From NCBI GenBank assembly GCA_050179875.1, contig JBFXES010000007.1, positions 1 to 43,215 on the forward strand: a stretch of DNA of 43,215 nucleotides. The letters are read 5' to 3'. The position numbers were made by a program, and so were the translations under genes. Shown here piece after piece: positions 25,257 through 33,484 of this stretch (position 1 is the stretch's first letter; each line of letters opens with the position of its first letter). Origin of the DNA: JALOAT01 sp050179875. Its GTDB lineage: Bacteria > Pseudomonadota > Gammaproteobacteria > Thiohalomonadales > Thiohalomonadaceae. The notes beneath the pieces were generated by a model. That model was not told the DNA's origin. It made no database searches and saw only the letters and a program-made list of their open reading frames with translations.

Positions 25257-25766
25257 TCAACAGGCCGGCAAGCCGGCCTCATCGTCGGCGATGTAAACGC
25301 GCGTGCCGGCAGGCACCTGGTCGAACAGGGCGATCAGGTCGTCGTTGCGCATGCGCACGCAGCCGTGGGACAGGGGCACACCCACGGGTTCCTCGTCGGG
25401 ACAGCCGTGGATGTAGATGTAGCGGCGCATGGTGTCCACCTCGCCCAGGCGGTTCCTGCCCGGCTCCAGGCCGGAAAGCCACAGGATGCGCGTGAGGATC
25501 CAGTCGCGTCCGGGATGGCGCTCGCGCAGCGCCGGGCCGTATATCTCGCCGGTAGGCCGCCGCCCCACGAACACCGTGCCCGGTGCGCAGCCCGCGCCGA
25601 TCCTGGCGCGCACCACGTGCCAGCCCCGCGGCGTGCAGTGGCTGCCACGGCACTCGCCGGGACCGTTGGCGGCCGTGGACACGGGCACGTCCATGAGCAC
25701 GCGCCCGTCCTCCAGCAACTGGAGCCGCTGCGCGGGGATGCTCACGAGGATGATGCGCTCGCCCAT
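25257..25766 (-). CDS. Cytoplasmic YkuD-domain protein, probable L,D-carboxypeptidase
   Basis: This 169-residue protein is a bare YkuD catalytic domain. The signature is HGCPDEEPVGVPLSHGCVRM, with His120, His134 and nucleophile Cys136. Most YkuD enzymes are exported L,D-transpeptidases, but this one starts MGERIILVSIPAQRL with no signal peptide or membrane helix. It is translationally coupled to the CYTH gene upstream (TGATG overlap at 25764-25768) and followed by nagZ. Cytoplasmic YkuD enzymes of this kind (for example ElsL of Acinetobacter, from memory) act as L,D-carboxypeptidases on recycled muropeptides. That role fits the neighbourhood better than cross-linking, but it is inference. Confidence 0.85.
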   Translation of the reverse strand: MGERIILVSIPAQRLQLLEDGRVLMDVPVSTAANGPGECRGSHCTPRGWHVVRARIGAGCAPGTVFVGRRPTGEIYGPALRERHPGRDWILTRILWLSGLEPGRNRLGEVDTMRRYIYIHGCPDEEPVGVPLSHGCVRMRNDDLIALFDQVPAGTRVYIADDEAGLPAC

Positions 25767-26233
25767 CACCAGGTCGTGTAGGGATGCTCGGCCAGATAGA
25801 CGTTGTAATAGCGCCGGTCGTCCGAGACCTCCGCGCCGACCCACGCCGGTTTCTCGAAGGCCTCGTCCTCGTGCTCCAGCTCGATCTCCGCCAGCACCAG
25901 GCCCGCATTGGCGCCCTCGAATACGTCCACCTCCCAGGTGTGGCCGCCCACGGGGACGAGGAAGCGGGTCTTTTCGACGATGCCGCCCGTGCACAGTTCA
26001 TCTAGCATCTCGTTGGCGTCATCCAGGGGAATGGCATACTCGAACTCGCGTCGGCGCACGCCCAGGGTCGCGCCCTTGATGTTGAGGTTCGCTTCCCGGC
26101 CCTCCACGCGCACGCGCACGGAGGCCTTGCCGGTGCCGGAGAGATAACCCTGGCGGAACCGTATCCCGGGCGCGGCCGCGGCGCGCCAGGCGTCGCTGAT
26201 GACGAGGAATTTGCGTTCGATTTCCGTGGCCAT
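25766..26233 (-). CDS. CYTH domain phosphatase
   Basis: This 155-residue protein consists of one CYTH (triphosphate tunnel metalloenzyme) domain. The signature EIERKFLV lies at residues 4-11, and the tunnel's alternating charged strands follow (ASVRVRVEGREANLNIKG, FEYAIPLDDA, WEVDVFEG, LAEIELEHED). Short bacterial members hydrolyse inorganic triphosphate or related triphosphates; the true substrate here is not known. It lacks the C-terminal CHAD domain of YgiF. I start at the ATG at 26233, where the signature begins. It heads the operon CYTH, YkuD, nagZ, hpt, mtiP, with overlap to the next gene. Confidence 0.88.
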   Translation of the reverse strand: MATEIERKFLVISDAWRAAAAPGIRFRQGYLSGTGKASVRVRVEGREANLNIKGATLGVRRREFEYAIPLDDANEMLDELCTGGIVEKTRFLVPVGGHTWEVDVFEGANAGLVLAEIELEHEDEAFEKPAWVGAEVSDDRRYYNVYLAEHPYTTW

Positions 26234-26322
26234 AGGCCGCGCATCATAGCCCGAACGGCGACGGGCCGGTGAGAGCTGCATTAAGCTTGGCGCCAAAGAA
26301 CAACCAACAGGGAGCATCTCCG

Positions 26323-27321
26323 ATGAAAGCCGTGTTGATGACCGCCGTGGGCGCGCCCGAGGTGTTGCAGCTGGCCGAACTGCCCGACCCGGGCGCCCCC
26401 GGTCCCCGCCAACTCCGCGTCCGTGTGCGTGCCGCGGGCGTAAACCCGGTGGACACCAAGCTGCGCGCCCGCGGCACTTACTATCCGGACCGCATGCCGG
26501 CCGTGCTCGGCTGCGACGGCGCCGGCGTGGTGGAGGCAGTGGGTGCGGAGGTGACGCGCTTTCGGCCCGGTGACGAGGTGTATTACTGCCACGGCGGCAT
26601 CGGCGGACAGCCCGGCAACTATGCCCAGGTGGCGCTGGTGGATGAGGCGGTCGTCGCCCACAAACCGCCGCAGCTGTCCTTCGAGGAGGCCGCCGCCCTG
26701 CCCCTGGTGCTCATCACCGCCTGGGAGTCACTCCACGATCGCGCAGGGCTCGCGCCCGGCCGGACCGTGCTGATCCACGCGGGCGCCGGCGGCGTCGGCC
26801 ACGTCGCCATCCAGCTCGCCAGGGCCGCGGGCTGCCGGGTCATGACCACCGTGGGCGGCAAGGAGAAAGCGGATTTCGTGCGCGCACTGGGCGCCGAAGA
26901 TGTAATCGATTACCGCCAGAAGGACTTCGTACAGGCGGTGCTCCATCTCACGGGTGGCGAAGGCGCGGACGTGGCCTTCGATACCGTGGGCGGCGAGGTG
27001 TTCCAGCGCAGCTTCGCCGCGGTACGGCCGTACGGCGACATCGTCACCCTGCTCCAGCCCGGCCCCGACGTGGACTGGAAGATTCCGCGGCTGCGCAACC
27101 AGCGCACCAGCCTGGAACTGATGCTCTCACCCATGTACTTCGGCTGGCAGGCGGCCTTGCGGCATCAGGGCGAGATCCTCGCGAAGGGTGCCGAACTGGT
27201 GGAACAGGGCCAGTTGCGCGTTCACCTCAGCAACGTGTTGCCGCTCGCGCAGGCGGCCGAGGCGCATCGCCGGATCGAGGCGGGCGGGATGATGGGCAAG
27301 CTCGTGTTGCAGGTCGAGTGA
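26323..27321 (+). CDS. Quinone oxidoreductase (MDR family, zinc-independent)
   Basis: This 332-residue medium-chain dehydrogenase/reductase resembles NADPH:quinone reductase. The N-terminal GroES-like domain (GVNPVDTKLRARGTYYP) lacks the catalytic zinc cysteines. The Rossmann domain has HAGAGGVGHVAIQLA. The MIRF-like end (GGMMGKLVLQ) is typical of QOR. It probably reduces quinones or unsaturated carbonyls with NADPH. GGGAG lies upstream of the ATG at 26323. It is divergent from the CYTH operon across an 89-bp spacer, which must contain both promoters, and is followed by about 450 bp of repeats. Confidence 0.88.
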   Translation: MKAVLMTAVGAPEVLQLAELPDPGAPGPRQLRVRVRAAGVNPVDTKLRARGTYYPDRMPAVLGCDGAGVVEAVGAEVTRFRPGDEVYYCHGGIGGQPGNYAQVALVDEAVVAHKPPQLSFEEAAALPLVLITAWESLHDRAGLAPGRTVLIHAGAGGVGHVAIQLARAAGCRVMTTVGGKEKADFVRALGAEDVIDYRQKDFVQAVLHLTGGEGADVAFDTVGGEVFQRSFAAVRPYGDIVTLLQPGPDVDWKIPRLRNQRTSLELMLSPMYFGWQAALRHQGEILAKGAELVEQGQLRVHLSNVLPLAQAAEAHRRIEAGGMMGKLVLQVE

Positions 27322-27665
27322 AATGGCATCTTTGCGGTAATCGAAGGAGGCGCTTCGCGCGAAGATTGTTTTGACGGGGGTTTCGCCCCCCTTCGACGAG
27401 TGGCTTTTCTTTGCGCGGCCAAAGACAAGTCACCAAAAGAAAGGCCGCCCGGATGCCGCGCCGCCCCTTCGGGGCGGTCCCCTGCGCTCCTCGTCCGAAT
27501 CGGGGGTCCACGACGGGGCATCCTGCCCCGGTGTGGACGGCGCGCCATCCATGGCGCGCCCCCTGCGGGCCTAATCCGATTCGAACTGCGGTGCTCGGCG
27601 CGGCATACGGGACCTCAAGAACGCGAGCTTCGCTCGCTCAAAAGGCGCTTCGCGCCACGGAAAAC
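27322..27665. repeat. Mosaic of short palindromes and a dispersed non-coding element
   Basis: This gene-free stretch contains GGGGGTTTCGCCCCC, CGCCCCTTCGGGGCG, GGGGCATCCTGCCCC, GGCGCGCCATCCATGGCGCGCC-type and GGCGCTTCGCGCC hairpins. A segment reading GGCTTTTCTTTGCGCGGCC and AAGACAAGTCACCAAAAGAA is one I recall as a common dispersed spacer element in gammaproteobacterial genomes. No coding sequence is supported. Confidence 0.6.
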
Positions 27666-27674
27666 ACATCTTGC

Positions 27675-27744
27675 GTAGGTCACGTTGGCGCGTAGCGCCT
27701 ACGTGACAATGCGCGGTTCAAGAATGTCACGGAGCTTCTCAACC
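27675..27744. repeat. Single copy of the GTAGGTCACG palindromic unit
   Basis: The left arm (GTAGGTCACGTTGGCGCGTA, then CCTACGTGACA) is well kept; the right arm is decayed (TGTCACGGAGCTTCTCAAC). It belongs to the family arrayed at 20974-21447 and lies about 30 bp past the cupin stop. Confidence 0.7.
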
Positions 27745-27773
27745 AGACACTCGGCGTGGATGGATTGGACGGC

Positions 27774-28130
27774 TCAGAGCAGCACGGTGTCTTCGTGGGT
27801 GTAAGCGGGACTGCAACAGCAAAGGATCTTCAAGGCACTGCGACCCGTGTTCTCCACGCAATGGGGCGTGCCCGGCGGAATACACACGGTGTCGCCTGCC
27901 CGGATGGGAAAGCACTCATCGCCGAGCACCATCACGCCCTCACCGGCGGTCACGTGGTAAAGCTCTTCTGTCACGCGGTGCAGATGCAGGTGGGTCGCGC
28001 CGCCGGGCGCCACTTCCGCTTCCGCCAGGCTCTGCGCGGCATTGCCGTGCACGGTCGGATGCATCAGCTCGCGGATGAGCGAGCCGTCACGCGTCACGTA
28101 GGGAACGATGTCCGTATATCCCGTCTTCAT
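27774..28130 (-). CDS. Small cupin-domain protein
   Basis: This 118-residue protein is a single cupin barrel. Metal-binding motif 1 is seen as HLHLHRVTEELYHVTAGEG (histidines and glutamate), and motif 2 as IPPGTPHCVENTG. The C terminus has a CCC run (ILCCCSPAYTHEDTVLL). Such proteins include isomerases, dioxygenases and sensors, so no substrate can be named. The ATG overlaps the rlmD stop by four bases (ATGA), so it is translated from the rlmD message. No signal peptide is present. Confidence 0.85.
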   Translation of the reverse strand: MKTGYTDIVPYVTRDGSLIRELMHPTVHGNAAQSLAEAEVAPGGATHLHLHRVTEELYHVTAGEGVMVLGDECFPIRAGDTVCIPPGTPHCVENTGRSALKILCCCSPAYTHEDTVLL

Positions 28131-29461
28131 TTGCGCTTGCGCGTGAACAGGGCGATGGACTCCACGTGGGCGGTGTGCGGGAACATGTCCATCACGCCCG
28201 CCTTCTCCAGCACGTAGCCGTGCTCGTTCACCAGCACGCCGGCATCGCGGGCCAGCGTGGCCGGGTTGCACGACACGTACACGATGCGTCCCACCTTCAA
28301 CTTCGCGAGGTGCGCCAGGGTCTCCTGCGCGCCGCTGCGCGGCGGGTCGAGCAGCACCTTGTCGAAGCCGCCCTGCCACCAGGACGCATGGGAGAGATCG
28401 GCCGCGAGATCGGCGGCATGGAAGGTGGCGTTGCCGATGCCGTTGCGTTCGGCGTTTTCACGGGCGCGCTTCACCAGATCCGCGCTGCCCTCCACGCCCA
28501 CCACGGACGCGGCACGGCGCGCGATGGGCAGGGTGAAATTGCCGAGACCACAGAACAGATCGAGCACGCGCTCCTCCGGTTTCAGGTCCAGCAGGTCCAG
28601 GGCGCGCTCCACCATGGCGCGGTTGATGTCCGTGTTCACCTGGGTGAAATCGCTCGGCTCGAAGCGGAATGACACGTCGAATGCCGGCAGCGAATAACCC
28701 AGCTGGATATGTTCGGGCCACAGCGGCGCGATGGTCTCGGTGCCGCCGGGCTGCAGGAAGATGCGCAGGTCCTGCGCCTGCGCATAGGCGCGCAGGCGTT
28801 CGCGATCGGCTTCCGTGAGCGGCACCATGTGCCGGAACACCAGCGCCGTCTGCTCGTCGTCCACCGCCACCTCGATCTGCGGGATGTGGTCGTAGGCCTC
28901 CAGGCTGCGCACCAGCTCGCCCAGCTCGGCGAGGCGCCCGCCCACGCTCGGGTGCAGGGTTTCGCAGCGCGACAGGTCCGCCAGGAAGTTGCTGTGCTTT
29001 TCGCGAAAGCCCACCAGCAGCTTGTCTTTCTTCATGACGAAACGCACGCCCAGGCGCGCCTTGCGCCGGTAACCCCAGTGCGGTCCCGTGAGCGGCGGCA
29101 GGACCTCGCCCAGCGTGACCTTGCCGATGTGGCGCAGGTCATCCATGAGCACCTTCTGCTTGGCGACGATCTGCTGTTCGGGCGCCAGATGCTGGAAGCT
29201 GCACCCGCCGCACACGCCGTAGTGGGGACAGCGCGGCTGCACGCGATCGGGCGAGGGCGAGAGCACCTCCGCCACCGCGCCTTCGTCGTAGTTGCGGTGC
29301 GTGGCCACGTACCTGAACAAGACCTCCTCGCCCGGCAGCGCGCCGTCGATGAATACGGTCTTTTCGTTCACACGGGCGACGCCCCGGCCATCGTGGGCGA
29401 GCGTTTCCACGGTGACGCGCACGGGTTCGGCGGAGAGGCGTTTGTTGCGGTTTCGTGACAT
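28127..29461 (-). CDS. rlmD: 23S rRNA m5U1939 methyltransferase
   Basis: This 444-residue enzyme methylates U1939 of 23S rRNA using S-adenosylmethionine. An N-terminal TRAM domain (about 10-65) is followed by the iron-sulfur cluster motif: Cys78, Cys84 and Cys87 (RCPHYGVCGGCSFQH), with Cys166 as likely fourth ligand. The Rossmann methyltransferase domain has VLDLFCGLGNFTLPIA, and the catalytic nucleophile is Cys398 in YVSCNPATLARD. I use the ATG at 29461 (MSRNRNKRL), close to the TRAM start; an upstream ATG adds only 19 unlike residues. The cupin gene overlaps its stop. Confidence 0.94.
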   Translation of the reverse strand: MSRNRNKRLSAEPVRVTVETLAHDGRGVARVNEKTVFIDGALPGEEVLFRYVATHRNYDEGAVAEVLSPSPDRVQPRCPHYGVCGGCSFQHLAPEQQIVAKQKVLMDDLRHIGKVTLGEVLPPLTGPHWGYRRKARLGVRFVMKKDKLLVGFREKHSNFLADLSRCETLHPSVGGRLAELGELVRSLEAYDHIPQIEVAVDDEQTALVFRHMVPLTEADRERLRAYAQAQDLRIFLQPGGTETIAPLWPEHIQLGYSLPAFDVSFRFEPSDFTQVNTDINRAMVERALDLLDLKPEERVLDLFCGLGNFTLPIARRAASVVGVEGSADLVKRARENAERNGIGNATFHAADLAADLSHASWWQGGFDKVLLDPPRSGAQETLAHLAKLKVGRIVYVSCNPATLARDAGVLVNEHGYVLEKAGVMDMFPHTAHVESIALFTRKRK

Positions 29462-29551
29462 GGAAGGAATCGGGTATGCCGTAGCCGGACGGGCGCAGAG
29501 GATCCGGTTTCCTTGCAACGGAGCTCCGGATTCAATGCGCGCCGGGCTGAA

Positions 29552-30322
29552 TCAATGGGACCACCGCGCCAGGAATTCCCGCAGGTGCGGGCGCTCGTCG
29601 GCAGCGAGCATGTCGCGCACGCGCTGTAGTTCGAGTTCATAACCTTCGGGCGTGAGCCGGCCGCGCATGAGCTCGAAACGCAGATAGACCAGCCAGGTGT
29701 TGAGCACGTCGGTCTCGCAGTAGTTGCGGATGCCGGCGATGTCGCCCGCCTGGAAGGCATCCCACACCTTGGCGCCGCTCATGCCCATCTTGCCGGGGAA
29801 ACCGAGCATGGTGGCGATTTCGTCCAGCGGCGCGCAGGCGCGGCCCTGATAGCCTGACAGCACGTCCATGAGATCGGTGTGGCGAGTGTGATAGCGGCTC
29901 AGGTAGTTGTTCCAGCGGAAGCTCTGGTCCTCGTCGCCCGTTTCCCAGTAGCGCGGCGCCTGCACGCCGTGCAGCAGGGCGCGGTAGTGCAGCACCGGCA
30001 GGTCAAAGCCGCAGCCGTTCCAGCTCACCAGGGTGGGCGAGAAGCGCTCCACGCCGTCGAAGAAGCGCTGGATGAGTTCCTTCTCGGGCGAGTCGGGCTC
30101 GCCCAGGGACCACACCTTCAGGCTGTCGCCGCGGCGCAGCACCGCGGAAATGGCGACCACGCGCTGGAGGTGCAGGCGCAGGAACTCGGTGCCGTTCTCC
30201 TGGCGGCGCAGGTGGAACATGGCGTTGGCCACGTCCGCATCCGACAGGCCATCCAGGCCGTGCAGGCGCCGGCCTGCCTCCACGTCAGGGACGGTCTCGA
30301 TGTCGAAGACCAGGACGTTCAT
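29552..30322 (-). CDS. Predicted 3'-5' exonuclease, PolB-like DEDD family
   Basis: This 256-residue protein is a DnaQ-fold nuclease related to the exonuclease domain of family B polymerases. Exo I is VFDIET with Asp6 and Glu8, Exo II is LVSWNGCGFDLPVL, and Exo III is YCETDVLNT near residue 203. It has no polymerase domain. It probably trims 3' ends of DNA or RNA, but the substrate is unknown. Its ATG overlaps the end of cysM by four bases, so the two genes form an operon on the minus strand. Confidence 0.87.
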   Translation of the reverse strand: MNVLVFDIETVPDVEAGRRLHGLDGLSDADVANAMFHLRRQENGTEFLRLHLQRVVAISAVLRRGDSLKVWSLGEPDSPEKELIQRFFDGVERFSPTLVSWNGCGFDLPVLHYRALLHGVQAPRYWETGDEDQSFRWNNYLSRYHTRHTDLMDVLSGYQGRACAPLDEIATMLGFPGKMGMSGAKVWDAFQAGDIAGIRNYCETDVLNTWLVYLRFELMRGRLTPEGYELELQRVRDMLAADERPHLREFLARWSH

Positions 30323-31206
30323 GCGGGAAAGATGCCGGTGGAGAGGTAGCGATCGCCGCGGTCGGCGATAACGGTGACGATGACCGCGTTTTCCACCTCG
30401 CGGGAAAGCCGCAGCGCCGCCGCCACTGCGCCGCCCGAGGATACGCCGCAGAAAATGCCTTCCCGCGCCGCCAGTTGGCGCGTGGTCTCTTCCGCCTCCT
30501 GCTGGGTCACGTCCATCACCCGGTCCAGGCGGGAGGGGTCGTAGATCTTCGGCAGGTAGGCCTCGGGCCAGCGCCGGATGCCGGGGATGGCCGCGCCTTC
30601 CGCCGGCTGCACGCCGATGATCTGCACGTCCGCATTCTTTTCCTTGAGGAAACGCCCGGTGCCCATGATGGTGCCGGTCGTACCCATGGCGCTGACGAAA
30701 TGGCTGACGGTGCCGTGGGTATCGCGCCAGATCTCCGGCCCGGTGGTCTCGTAATGGGCCAGGGGATTGTCGGGATTTCCGAATTGATCCAGCAGCTTGC
30801 CCTTGCCCTCGGCCTGCATGCGCTCGGCCAGGTCCCGCGCCCCCTCCATGCCCTGCTCCCGTGACACCAGCACCAGTTCGGCACCATAGGCGCGCATGGA
30901 CGCCCGGCGCTCCAGGCTCATGTTCTCGGGCATGATGAGCACCAGCCGGTAACCCTTGATGGCGGCGGCCATGGCCAGGGCGATGCCCGTATTGCCGCTG
31001 GTGGCCTCGATGAGGGTGTCGCCGGGGCGGATGTCCCCGCGCGCCTCGGCGTGCTGGATCATGCTCAGGGCCGGGCGGTCCTTGACCGAGCCGGCGGGAT
31101 TGTTCCCCTCCAGTTTCACCAGTAAGGTATTGCTGGTGTCGCCAGGCAGCCGCTGCAGCCTGACCAGAGGGGTGTTGCCTACGAAGGCCTCGATGGTGGG
31201 ATACAT
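30319..31206 (-). CDS. cysM: Cysteine synthase B
   Basis: This 295-residue PLP enzyme makes cysteine from O-acetylserine and sulfide, or S-sulfocysteine from thiosulfate. The PLP lysine is Lys42 in NNPAGSVKDRPAL, the substrate loop is EATSGNTGIALA, and the phosphate-binding loop is SAMGTTGTIMG. Length and the NPAGSVKDR sequence fit CysM better than CysK. In a sulfide and thiosulfate handling organism it would link the rhodanese pathway to assimilation, but it is 13 kb away and has its own promoter. The exonuclease gene follows with a four-base overlap. Confidence 0.93.
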   Translation of the reverse strand: MYPTIEAFVGNTPLVRLQRLPGDTSNTLLVKLEGNNPAGSVKDRPALSMIQHAEARGDIRPGDTLIEATSGNTGIALAMAAAIKGYRLVLIMPENMSLERRASMRAYGAELVLVSREQGMEGARDLAERMQAEGKGKLLDQFGNPDNPLAHYETTGPEIWRDTHGTVSHFVSAMGTTGTIMGTGRFLKEKNADVQIIGVQPAEGAAIPGIRRWPEAYLPKIYDPSRLDRVMDVTQQEAEETTRQLAAREGIFCGVSSGGAVAAALRLSREVENAVIVTVIADRGDRYLSTGIFPA

Positions 31207-31238
31207 CGCGCTAGGGATCGGTTGCGGGAGAAGGGCGG

Positions 31239-31244
31239 ATTATA
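31239..31244 (-). promoter_or_regulatory. Perfect -10 box upstream of cysM
   Basis: Read on the minus strand this is TATAAT, the exact -10 consensus, 33 bp before the cysM ATG. No good -35 hexamer is seen at the matching distance, so it may need an activator such as CysB, which is inference. Confidence 0.4.
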
Positions 31245-31324
31245 AGGCAAGCTTGCCCCACCGCACGATTTCATAAAACTTGCCTGTGCAACCGGATGCG
31301 ACCATAAAACAGGGAGGATTCAGG

Positions 31325-31672
31325 ATGAACTCATCACTCGCAGTCTATGATCGAGCGCTTGCCCTGGAGCAGGCCGGTGGCAGCGCCGAACTCGCCGACG
31401 ACCTGTTCACCATGCTGATGCAGGAACTGCCGGTAAGCCGCGCACTCCTGCAGGATGCCTTCGGCATCCGTGACTTCACCGCCCTGCTCCGCCACGCCCA
31501 CAAACTCCATGGGGCCACGCTGTACACCGGCGTCAGCGCCCTGCGCGCCGCGGTAGCCGAGCTGGAGCTCCACCTCAAACGGGCGGAAACCGAGCCCATC
31601 CCCCGACTCTTCGAGACCGTGCTGGGCGAAATCGACCGGGTGCTGGCCCTGGACGAGACCTGCCTGGCCTGA
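31325..31672 (+). CDS. Stand-alone histidine phosphotransfer (Hpt) protein
   Basis: This 115-residue protein is a lone Hpt helical-bundle domain. The phospho-accepting histidine is probably His62 in HAHKLHGATLYTGV. The motif resembles the Hpt domain of BarA (HKLHG-x-YxGV). GGGAGG lies upstream of the ATG at 31325. There is no kinase or receiver domain nearby, so it must act as a shuttle between proteins encoded elsewhere, perhaps in a BarA/UvrY-like relay. It is divergent from cysM and followed by the TetR gene 76 bp downstream. Confidence 0.88.
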   Translation: MNSSLAVYDRALALEQAGGSAELADDLFTMLMQELPVSRALLQDAFGIRDFTALLRHAHKLHGATLYTGVSALRAAVAELELHLKRAETEPIPRLFETVLGEIDRVLALDETCLA

Positions 31673-31684
31673 TCGCAGCAACGA

Positions 31685-31730
31685 TTGCCGGCCGTCGGCC
31701 TTTGGCTTAGAGTTCACTGACCGAACGGTC
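31685..31730 (+). promoter_or_regulatory. Promoter and palindromic operator of the efflux operon
   Basis: TTGCCG (31685-31690) and TAGAGT (31708-31713) are spaced by 17 bp. The perfect 12-bp palindrome GACCGAACGGTC (31719-31730) begins six bases past the -10, covering the transcription start. Its form matches TetR-type operators, so autorepression by the next gene is likely. Confidence 0.55.
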
Positions 31731-31748
31731 GGCCGTCTTGCTGCGCCC

Positions 31749-32381
31749 GTGAAATCATCCGCCCAACACGTGTTCCCCCCGGATTCCAAGGCCGGCGACA
31801 TCCTCGCCGCCGCGGAACGGTTGTTCTGCCGCCATGGCTACGAGGGGGTGTCCATCAACCAGGTGGCGCGCGAGGCAGGGGTGAGCAAGGCCAACGTCTT
31901 CCATCACTTCGGCTCCAAGGAAGACCTCTATCTGGAAGTGGTGCGCAACGTGCGCAGCACCCTCACCCGCGAGATCCTCGCCATCACCCAGGCCCCCGCG
32001 GGGGTGGAGCAGCTCCTGACCCAGGTGGCCGAGGCGGAATTGCGCCATCTCTACGAACACGCCGATCACGTGCGGCTGTTCATGCGCGAGTGCCTGGAAG
32101 CCCAGCCCGGACGCAGCAAGGCCCTGGCGGAGAAGGTGTTCGGCAGCACCTTCGCAGAACTGGTGGCGGCGCTGCAGGGCGCCCGCCAGCGGGGCGAGAT
32201 CCGTGCCGACATCAGTGCTTCCTTTCCCATCCTGGTGCTGGTCGCCGCCTGTGTGTTCTTTTTCCAGAACGCCGAAGTGCTGCGCCACCTTCCCGGCGCC
32301 GATCGGGCGCTGACCGAACCCGAAGCCTTCTCGCGCGAGCTGGTTCACTTGCTGGTGCACGGCCTGCTGCCGCCCGCCTGA
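31749..32381 (+). CDS. TetR family repressor of the efflux operon
   Basis: This 210-residue regulator has the TetR helix-turn-helix at the N terminus: ILAAAERLFCRHGYEGVSIN followed by QVAREAGVSKANVFHHFGSK. The C-terminal ligand domain is all-helical (about 80-200) and has a hydrophobic stretch (FPILVLVAACVFFFQN), as in TtgR/AcrR-like regulators. The start is the GTG at 31749. Promoter, operator and efflux genes downstream on the same strand (21 bp to the next start) show it is most likely an autorepressor released by a pump substrate. The ligand is unknown. Confidence 0.92.
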   Translation: MKSSAQHVFPPDSKAGDILAAAERLFCRHGYEGVSINQVAREAGVSKANVFHHFGSKEDLYLEVVRNVRSTLTREILAITQAPAGVEQLLTQVAEAELRHLYEHADHVRLFMRECLEAQPGRSKALAEKVFGSTFAELVAALQGARQRGEIRADISASFPILVLVAACVFFFQNAEVLRHLPGADRALTEPEAFSRELVHLLVHGLLPPA

Positions 32382-32401
32382 CCCCGGAGAGACTCGATCC
32401 C

Positions 32402-33469
32402 ATGCGTATCCTGTCGCTGCTCACCCTGTCCGCCGCGTTGCTGCTCGCCGCCTGCAGCGGCGAGGAGCAGGCCGCCGCAAAGAAATCACCGCCCGCCACC
32501 CCCGTCACCGTCGCGGCCGTCACGCGCGCCACCGCGATGACCGTGGAACGGGTGCTGGGCCGCGTGGAAAGCGCCATTTCGCCGCAACTGTATTCCGAAG
32601 TGCCGGGCACCGTGGCCCGTGTGCTGGTGGACGTGGGCGCCGACGTGAAGGCCGGACAGGTGCTGGCGGAGCTGGACACCGCCGACCTGCGCCTCGCCCT
32701 GGACGCGGCCCGCGCCGAGGTGGGCCGCATCGAGGCCTTGCACGCCAACCAGGAACGCACGGTGCGACGTTTCGAACAGTTGCATGCGGAAAAGCTGGTC
32801 TCCGCCGGCGCCCTCGAAGAGGCGCAGGCCCAACTCAAGTCCCTGGCCGAACAGCTTGCGGGCGCGCGGGCGCAGCTCGCCACGGCGCAGCGCGCGGTGA
32901 ACAAGACCCATATCGCCGCGCCCGTGGCCGGCGTGGTGGCGGCGCGCTACGTGGCGGCAGGGGACTACGTGGACACCCGCACCAAGCTGTTCGAGATCGC
33001 CAACCGCTCGCGCCTGCGCGTACACCTGCCCTTTCCCGAATCCCTCGCCCCCGCCCTGCGCCCGGGCCTGACGGTGAAGCTGAATTCACCCGTCGCGCCG
33101 GACCAGGTTGTGACGGCCACGCTCGACGCGGTGCGCCCGGTGGTCACCGGCGGCAGCCGCGCGGTGGAGGCCATCGTGCAGGTGGAAAACCCGGGCGCCT
33201 GGTCGGTGGGCGCCAGCGTCAACGCGGAACTCGTGCTGGACGAGCGCCCGGATGCGCTCATGGTGCCGGAGATCGCCGTGGTGCGCCGGCCGGTCGGCGA
33301 AGTGGTGTACGTGCTGAAGGGCGATACCGTGGAGCAGCGCAAGGTAATCACGGGCGTGCGCCAGGGCGGCATGGTGGAGATCCGTTCTGGCCTCACGGGC
33401 GACGAGACCGTGGCCGTGGACGGCGCCGGCTTCCTCACCGACAAGGCGCGCGTGCAACCGCGTAGTTGA
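32402..33469 (+). CDS. RND efflux membrane-fusion lipoprotein
   Basis: This 355-residue periplasmic adaptor begins with a lipoprotein signal (MRILSLLTLSAALLLAACSG; acylated Cys18). Domains in order: barrel-sandwich/lipoyl halves (SEVPGTVARVLVDVGADVKA about 65-85 and THIAAPVAGVVAARYVAAGD about 165-185) around an alpha-hairpin coiled coil (about 95-160), then the beta-barrel and membrane-proximal domains. It links the inner-membrane RND pump encoded downstream to an outer-membrane channel. No outer-membrane factor gene is present here, so a TolC-like protein from elsewhere would be shared. The ATG at 32402 lies 20 bp after the TetR stop. Confidence 0.92.
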   Translation: MRILSLLTLSAALLLAACSGEEQAAAKKSPPATPVTVAAVTRATAMTVERVLGRVESAISPQLYSEVPGTVARVLVDVGADVKAGQVLAELDTADLRLALDAARAEVGRIEALHANQERTVRRFEQLHAEKLVSAGALEEAQAQLKSLAEQLAGARAQLATAQRAVNKTHIAAPVAGVVAARYVAAGDYVDTRTKLFEIANRSRLRVHLPFPESLAPALRPGLTVKLNSPVAPDQVVTATLDAVRPVVTGGSRAVEAIVQVENPGAWSVGASVNAELVLDERPDALMVPEIAVVRRPVGEVVYVLKGDTVEQRKVITGVRQGGMVEIRSGLTGDETVAVDGAGFLTDKARVQPRS

Positions 33470-33484
33470 AGAACTGAACGAAGC

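Noticed and set aside
27371..27695. Small overlapping frames in the 27.4-27.7 kb spacer
   Set aside because: All three plus-strand frames stay open in palindromic GC-rich repeats; none has a ribosome site or recognisable domain.
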